This document shows positions 34,502 through 37,414 of a stretch of DNA of 37,414 nucleotides, piece after piece. The position numbers and the translations under genes are program-made. This DNA is from an uncultured Prevotellaceae bacterium. GTDB lineage: Bacteria > Bacteroidota > Bacteroidia > Bacteroidales > Bacteroidaceae. The stretch lies in NCBI GenBank assembly GCA_946617675.1, contig CAMOKH010000098.1, positions 1 through 37,414 on the forward strand, written 5' to 3'. The notes below the pieces were generated by a model. That model ran no database searches. It was not told the DNA's origin and was given only the letters and a program-made list of their open reading frames with translations. Numbering within the stretch: position 1 is the stretch's first letter; each line of letters opens with the position of its first letter.

Positions 34502-36187
34502 ATACTTGGCCAGCTCTGACTTCGCCTGGCGCAGACCCTTGGCAAACGACTGGGCGTTCATCTGGGCACCGAGCTTCGAGGTGTGCGTGTGGTCCTTCTT
34601 AAAGTACTTTGCGCCGGCCTTCTCCTTCAGTTCGGCCGTCTTGGCCTTGGCCTGCTCCTTGTCCTGAGGCAGCTGCTTGACGGCATACTTCTTGTCCAGG
34701 AAATCGGCCGAGATGTTGTGCAGGTCGATGAACTCCACGCCCGTCTCGGCCACCACCTCGCGGTACCACCGTCCGTAGCTGTCGTCGCGGCGCTCCACGC
34801 GGCCGCCGGGCCACTCGTTGCGGGGCGTCAGCGAGACGAGAATGGGCGTGGCACCCTTCTCGCGCACGTCGTCGATGAACTTCTTCAGATACCAGCCGAA
34901 CGAGTAGACCACCTCATACGTGCCGTTGTCCAGCTTGTAGACGTGCAGCGTGTCCTTCGTGCCGGGAATGACGCCGCGCGCCTTCTGGTCGGTGATGGGA
35001 CAGATGTCGTTATGGCCGAACTGGATGGTGACGAAGTCGCCGGGCTGGAGCGAGTTGTAGACCTCGTCCCAGAGACCTTCGCGCAGGAAGCTGCGGGTGG
35101 AGCGTCCGGCACGGGCAGCGTTGAAGAGCGTAATCTTCTGCTCGTCGAACACCGTCTGCGCCTGCGAGGCCCAGCCCCACATGCCGTCGTCCTCCTTGTC
35201 GGCGTTCTTCACCGTAGAGTCGCCGGTGAAGAAGACCACGGGCTTCCCTTTCTCACGCTTCACGGGCTTCACCTTGAGCGGCACGTTCTGCATCATCGCC
35301 TGCAGGGGCTGGAGCTGCGGGTCGTGGCTCGTCCACAGGCCCTCGGCAGCCGAGCGGGCGTTCATCTCGGCGCCAAACTTCGAAGTGTGTATCTTGTCGC
35401 CCAAGAAGTGGTACTTCTGCTTCCACGGGCTAAACGAGTCGAGCTTCTGCCCGCTCAGCTCGTTCAGGTCGACGAAGGGCACGCCCTCGGTAGCAGCCAC
35501 ATAGGCCGCCCACTCCGTCTGGGGCTTGCGCTGGGTCTTGCCCTTGTCGTCGTAGGCATCGCGCGGCGTCAGCGACATCAGTATCGGGTTGGCCCCGCGG
35601 GCACGTGTCTCACTGATGTAGCGGCGCAGGTAGTTGCCGTAAGAGTAGACGGTGTCCTGGCGCCCGGTGCGCTGGTTGAAACCGACGTAGCACGTGTCGG
35701 GGTCGACGCCGGGAATGACGGCGCGGGCACGGCGCTGGTCGAAGAACTCGCCGTTGTCGTTATGGCCTATCGAGACGATGACCCAGTCGCCGGGCTTCAG
35801 GGCGTCGCGAACAGCGGGCCACAGGTCGGTATAGAACGTACGCGTCGACATGCCGCCGAGGGCCTGGTTCTCTACCGAGATCTTAGCGGCGTTGAAGTAC
35901 TGGCTGGCGTAGTAGCCCCAGCCCCACTGGCCGTTGCTGCCGTCGCCGCGCGTGCCGTTGCGCATCGTGGAGTTGCCCACGAGGAAGAGCACGGGCTGAC
36001 TGCCCACGCGGGTGGAGCCGGGCTTGGGCCGCGACATCAGGGCCTTGGCTATCGAGTCGGGGGTATTGTCCACCACCTTGTTCACGTCCTCTATCGGGTC
36101 GGGCAGGTTGTCGAAGCCCTGAGCCTGGGCCGTGAAGAGTGAAAAGTGATAAGTAATCAGTGCTGTCAGCAGTAGTTTCTTGTTCAT
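34490..36187 (-). CDS. Secreted tandem SGNH esterase (rhamnogalacturonan acetylesterase-like)
   Basis: It has 565 residues with a signal peptide (MNKKLLLTALITYHFSLFTA). Two SGNH domains lie in tandem. Domain 1 (about 64-290): GNSTMRNG with S73, GHNDNGEF, and the D/H pair in GDKIHTSK. Domain 2 (about 312-550): GDSTVKNA, GHNDICP, and KDHTHTSK. In domain 1 the usual GDS is GNS; the Ser, Asn and His remain. The family removes acetyl groups from pectin (CE12). A start at 36271 was rejected because the promoter element lies between it and 36187. The last codons and stop come from a 7-base array, and the signal peptide contains another. With RhaT nearby, pectin use is possible but not shown. Confidence 0.85.
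   Translation of the reverse strand: MNKKLLLTALITYHFSLFTAQAQGFDNLPDPIEDVNKVVDNTPDSIAKALMSRPKPGSTRVGSQPVLFLVGNSTMRNGTRGDGSNGQWGWGYYASQYFNAAKISVENQALGGMSTRTFYTDLWPAVRDALKPGDWVIVSIGHNDNGEFFDQRRARAVIPGVDPDTCYVGFNQRTGRQDTVYSYGNYLRRYISETRARGANPILMSLTPRDAYDDKGKTQRKPQTEWAAYVAATEGVPFVDLNELSGQKLDSFSPWKQKYHFLGDKIHTSKFGAEMNARSAAEGLWTSHDPQLQPLQAMMQNVPLKVKPVKREKGKPVVFFTGDSTVKNADKEDDGMWGWASQAQTVFDEQKITLFNAARAGRSTRSFLREGLWDEVYNSLQPGDFVTIQFGHNDICPITDQKARGVIPGTKDTLHVYKLDNGTYEVVYSFGWYLKKFIDDVREKGATPILVSLTPRNEWPGGRVERRDDSYGRWYREVVAETGVEFIDLHNISADFLDKKYAVKQLPQDKEQAKAKTAELKEKAGAKYFKKDHTHTSKLGAQMNAQSFAKGLRQAKSELAKYLKR
36132..36159. repeat. Heptamer array in the esterase signal peptide
   Basis: GTGAAGA, GTGAAAA, GTGATAA, GTAATCA. 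It codes on the minus strand for ITYHFSLFT in the hydrophobic part of the signal peptide. Confidence 0.55.
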
Positions 36188-36248
36188 TGTCGAGCTTATC
36201 TTACGGTTTAACTCATGTATGCTTTCGTTGATTTCGAAAAGTCTGCTG

Positions 36249-36279
36249 CAAAGGTACTGTTTTTCCCGCAATCCTGCAA
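36249..36279 (-). promoter_or_regulatory. Bacteroidota-type promoter of the esterase/dnaG transcript
   Basis: On the minus strand TTG (36277-36279), 20 bases, then TACCTTTG (36249-36256). The start site would be near 36243, giving a leader of about 55 bases and ruling out an ATG at 36271. Confidence 0.7.
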
Positions 36280-36337
36280 GAGAATCGCTGAAAAAACCTG
36301 CACTTCCTGCAGACCCAGCGTCCCGCTGGCACCTTTG

Positions 36338-37339
36338 TCATTTCTTCTTATCCTCCAAGTACCTACGCTTCTTCGCACTCATGGGACGGGCTGCTTTGGC
36401 AGCCTTCGCTGCTGCACGGGCAGCGTTCTCCGCCTTGCGGATTTTCGCTGCCGCCTGACTGGCGCGCCGTTTGCGGTCCCTGGCCTGAGCAATCTCTTTC
36501 CACTTGGCCTTCTTCTCCTCACGGATAGCTTTCCTGCCAGCATCACGCGCCTCAATCTCTGCCTTGCGTTTAGCCCTCTCCTCTTCCTTACGGGCTAACA
36601 CACGGGCCTGATACTCCGGATTAGAGAGGATATACTTGCGAGCCGGCATAGACAGGATGTCGAGGGCCATCTTAGCGGCCTTGTGTCTGGCGTAGCGCCA
36701 ACTCTTGCTTTCCGCTGCACAGAGCAGAGTACCATCAGAAAGCACAGCTTTCGCCTTATGTAGTCCCTCCGTCGTCTGTTCCATCTCCAATGTCAGCCTC
36801 CGTCCGTCGGTCTTGTTCACGATATCATCGGCTTGCGCCAGCAGATTGGTGTTGCGTCGTTTGTGGCTCAGCAGATGCCCGGCCTCACCTATTATATATT
36901 TTGAGATAAACCACTGGCGGATGTCATCGTCGAGAGTGGAGACATAGCCGTAGATGGCATACACGAAGATATGCTTGTGTGTGCGGATGTCGAACTTCTC
37001 GCCTGCACGGGCAAACTGGCCCAGATGCCACTCGTCGAACTGTCGTTCCAGCCGTTCGTTGCGGAACAGGTTGCCCAGGATATGCTGCAGCCGGGTGCCC
37101 TCGCCTGCCGCATAGCGAAACAGCACCTCACCCACTTGGCCCTTGAACACGAACATCCCAGCAAACACCCATCGGCTATTGCCACGCCCCTCCTGCTCAT
37201 AGAAAGAACTATGCGTCAGAACCTCGCGCAATTTTGCACGCGAGAAAATGCGGCGAAGGTCCTCAAAGAGCGGGTCGTCCCACCGTTTGAAGTTGTCCTT
37301 TGCCTTCGGCTGTTGATGCAGTGTTTGCTCTTCGTCCAT
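36338..37339 (-). CDS. RNase III-like protein with lost catalytic residues, dsRNA-binding domain and basic tail
   Basis: It has 333 residues. Residues about 22-150 follow the RNase III fold: VLTHSSF (ALTHRSY in the family), NLFRNERLERQFDEWHLGQF, and the later IYGYVSTLDDDIRQWFIS. The catalytic signature, normally ERLEFLGDAVL, reads SRWVFAGMFVF here, so the metal-binding Glu and Asp are replaced by V and M. The second D..E pair at THKHIFVYAIYG is also absent. Residues about 180-235 fit a double-stranded RNA-binding domain, ending in ESKSWRYARHKAAKMALDIL. Residues about 240-333 are a Lys/Arg/Ala-rich charged tail. A dsRNA-binding non-cleaving protein is inferred. It starts 5 bases after a tRNA-like structure. 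I have not seen this architecture named. Confidence 0.75.
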   Translation of the reverse strand: MDEEQTLHQQPKAKDNFKRWDDPLFEDLRRIFSRAKLREVLTHSSFYEQEGRGNSRWVFAGMFVFKGQVGEVLFRYAAGEGTRLQHILGNLFRNERLERQFDEWHLGQFARAGEKFDIRTHKHIFVYAIYGYVSTLDDDIRQWFISKYIIGEAGHLLSHKRRNTNLLAQADDIVNKTDGRRLTLEMEQTTEGLHKAKAVLSDGTLLCAAESKSWRYARHKAAKMALDILSMPARKYILSNPEYQARVLARKEEERAKRKAEIEARDAGRKAIREEKKAKWKEIAQARDRKRRASQAAAKIRKAENAARAAAKAAKAARPMSAKKRRYLEDKKK

Positions 37340-37344
37340 CGTTG

Positions 37345-37414
37345 CACGGGCAGGCGGAGTCGAACCACCTCTGTCAGATTGGAAGCTGACATTCAGGCCC
37401 CGAAAACCTGTGTG
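37345..37414 (-). tRNA. Incomplete tRNA-like structure at the window edge
   Basis: Read on the minus strand there is a D-arm (CAGG...CCTG with GGGG in the loop), a T-arm (GGTGG-TTCGACT-CCGCC) and a 3' acceptor strand TGCCCGT followed by G. The 5' acceptor strand lies mostly outside the window. The anticodon arm is odd: TGTCAG and CTGACA pair as 6 bases around an 8-base loop CTTCCAAT, and only two bases remain for the variable loop. The anticodon could be read as TCC (Gly) or CCA (Trp). No CCA end is encoded. It may be a divergent or decayed tRNA. Confidence 0.45.

Noticed and set aside
34583..36142. A plus-strand frame of 519 codons
   Set aside because: It is antisense to the SGNH esterase, whose two catalytic domains are clear. 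Composition (Val, Leu, Arg, Ala, Gly runs) is that of a shadow.
36188..36271. A longer start (36271) for the esterase
   Set aside because: It would put the promoter element inside the coding region, and the added residues come before a good signal peptide that starts at 36187.

Overview
The window looks like a chromosomal piece of a GC-rich member of the Bacteroidales, most likely Prevotella or a close relative. The reasons are a SusC/SusD pair, BspA-type leucine-rich surface proteins, a Prevotella-type C-terminal sorting tail, a DUF3822 gene close to rsmD, and upstream elements that match the Bacteroidota promoter form (TTG, 19-20 bases, TAnnTTTG). The assignment is inferred from gene families only.

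Layout. (1) Positions 1-11085, minus strand: three closely spaced genes for secreted proteins with leucine-rich repeats. They are a small dockerin-bearing protein, a 1296-residue BspA-like protein, and a giant protein of which 2062 residues are visible and which runs off the left edge. (2) Positions 11263-14521, plus strand, divergent: a periplasmic-propeller/LytS-type sensor kinase and its LytTR response regulator. The shared intergenic region holds promoter-like elements for both sides and a 10-base direct repeat with a period of about 21, the geometry expected of a LytTR operator. (3) mnmA and a RhaT-family transporter follow on the plus strand. (4) Positions 17142-26813, minus strand: a six-gene operon encoding a rare S8 subtilase + S9 prolyl-oligopeptidase fusion, SusC, SusD, a tiny lipoprotein and two small secreted proteins. 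This reads as a protein/peptide utilisation locus. (5) Positions 26899-32419: a RecD-like helicase, a tiny membrane peptide, DUF3822, queE, cardiolipin synthase, rsmD and queD. (6) Positions 32475-37414, minus strand: dnaG, a tandem SGNH esterase, a RNase III-like protein that appears to have lost its catalytic residues, and an incomplete tRNA-like structure at the right edge.

The most striking signal is not one gene but the repeats. A C-rich palindromic element (consensus half: AAAGAC/GCC, then C-rich, then a CCCCTCCC...GGGAGGGG hairpin) occurs many times, usually as inverted pairs, and mostly inside reading frames that stay open through it. These include mnmA, dnaG, the helicase and the giant surface protein. 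One pair encloses the susD start codon and signal peptide. A second class consists of short arrays of 7-base units. They lie inside the S8-S9 protease, queE and the SGNH esterase, and they occupy the translation start regions of dnaG and queD.

All domain assignments come from reading motifs by eye. No database search, structure prediction or RNA folding was run.
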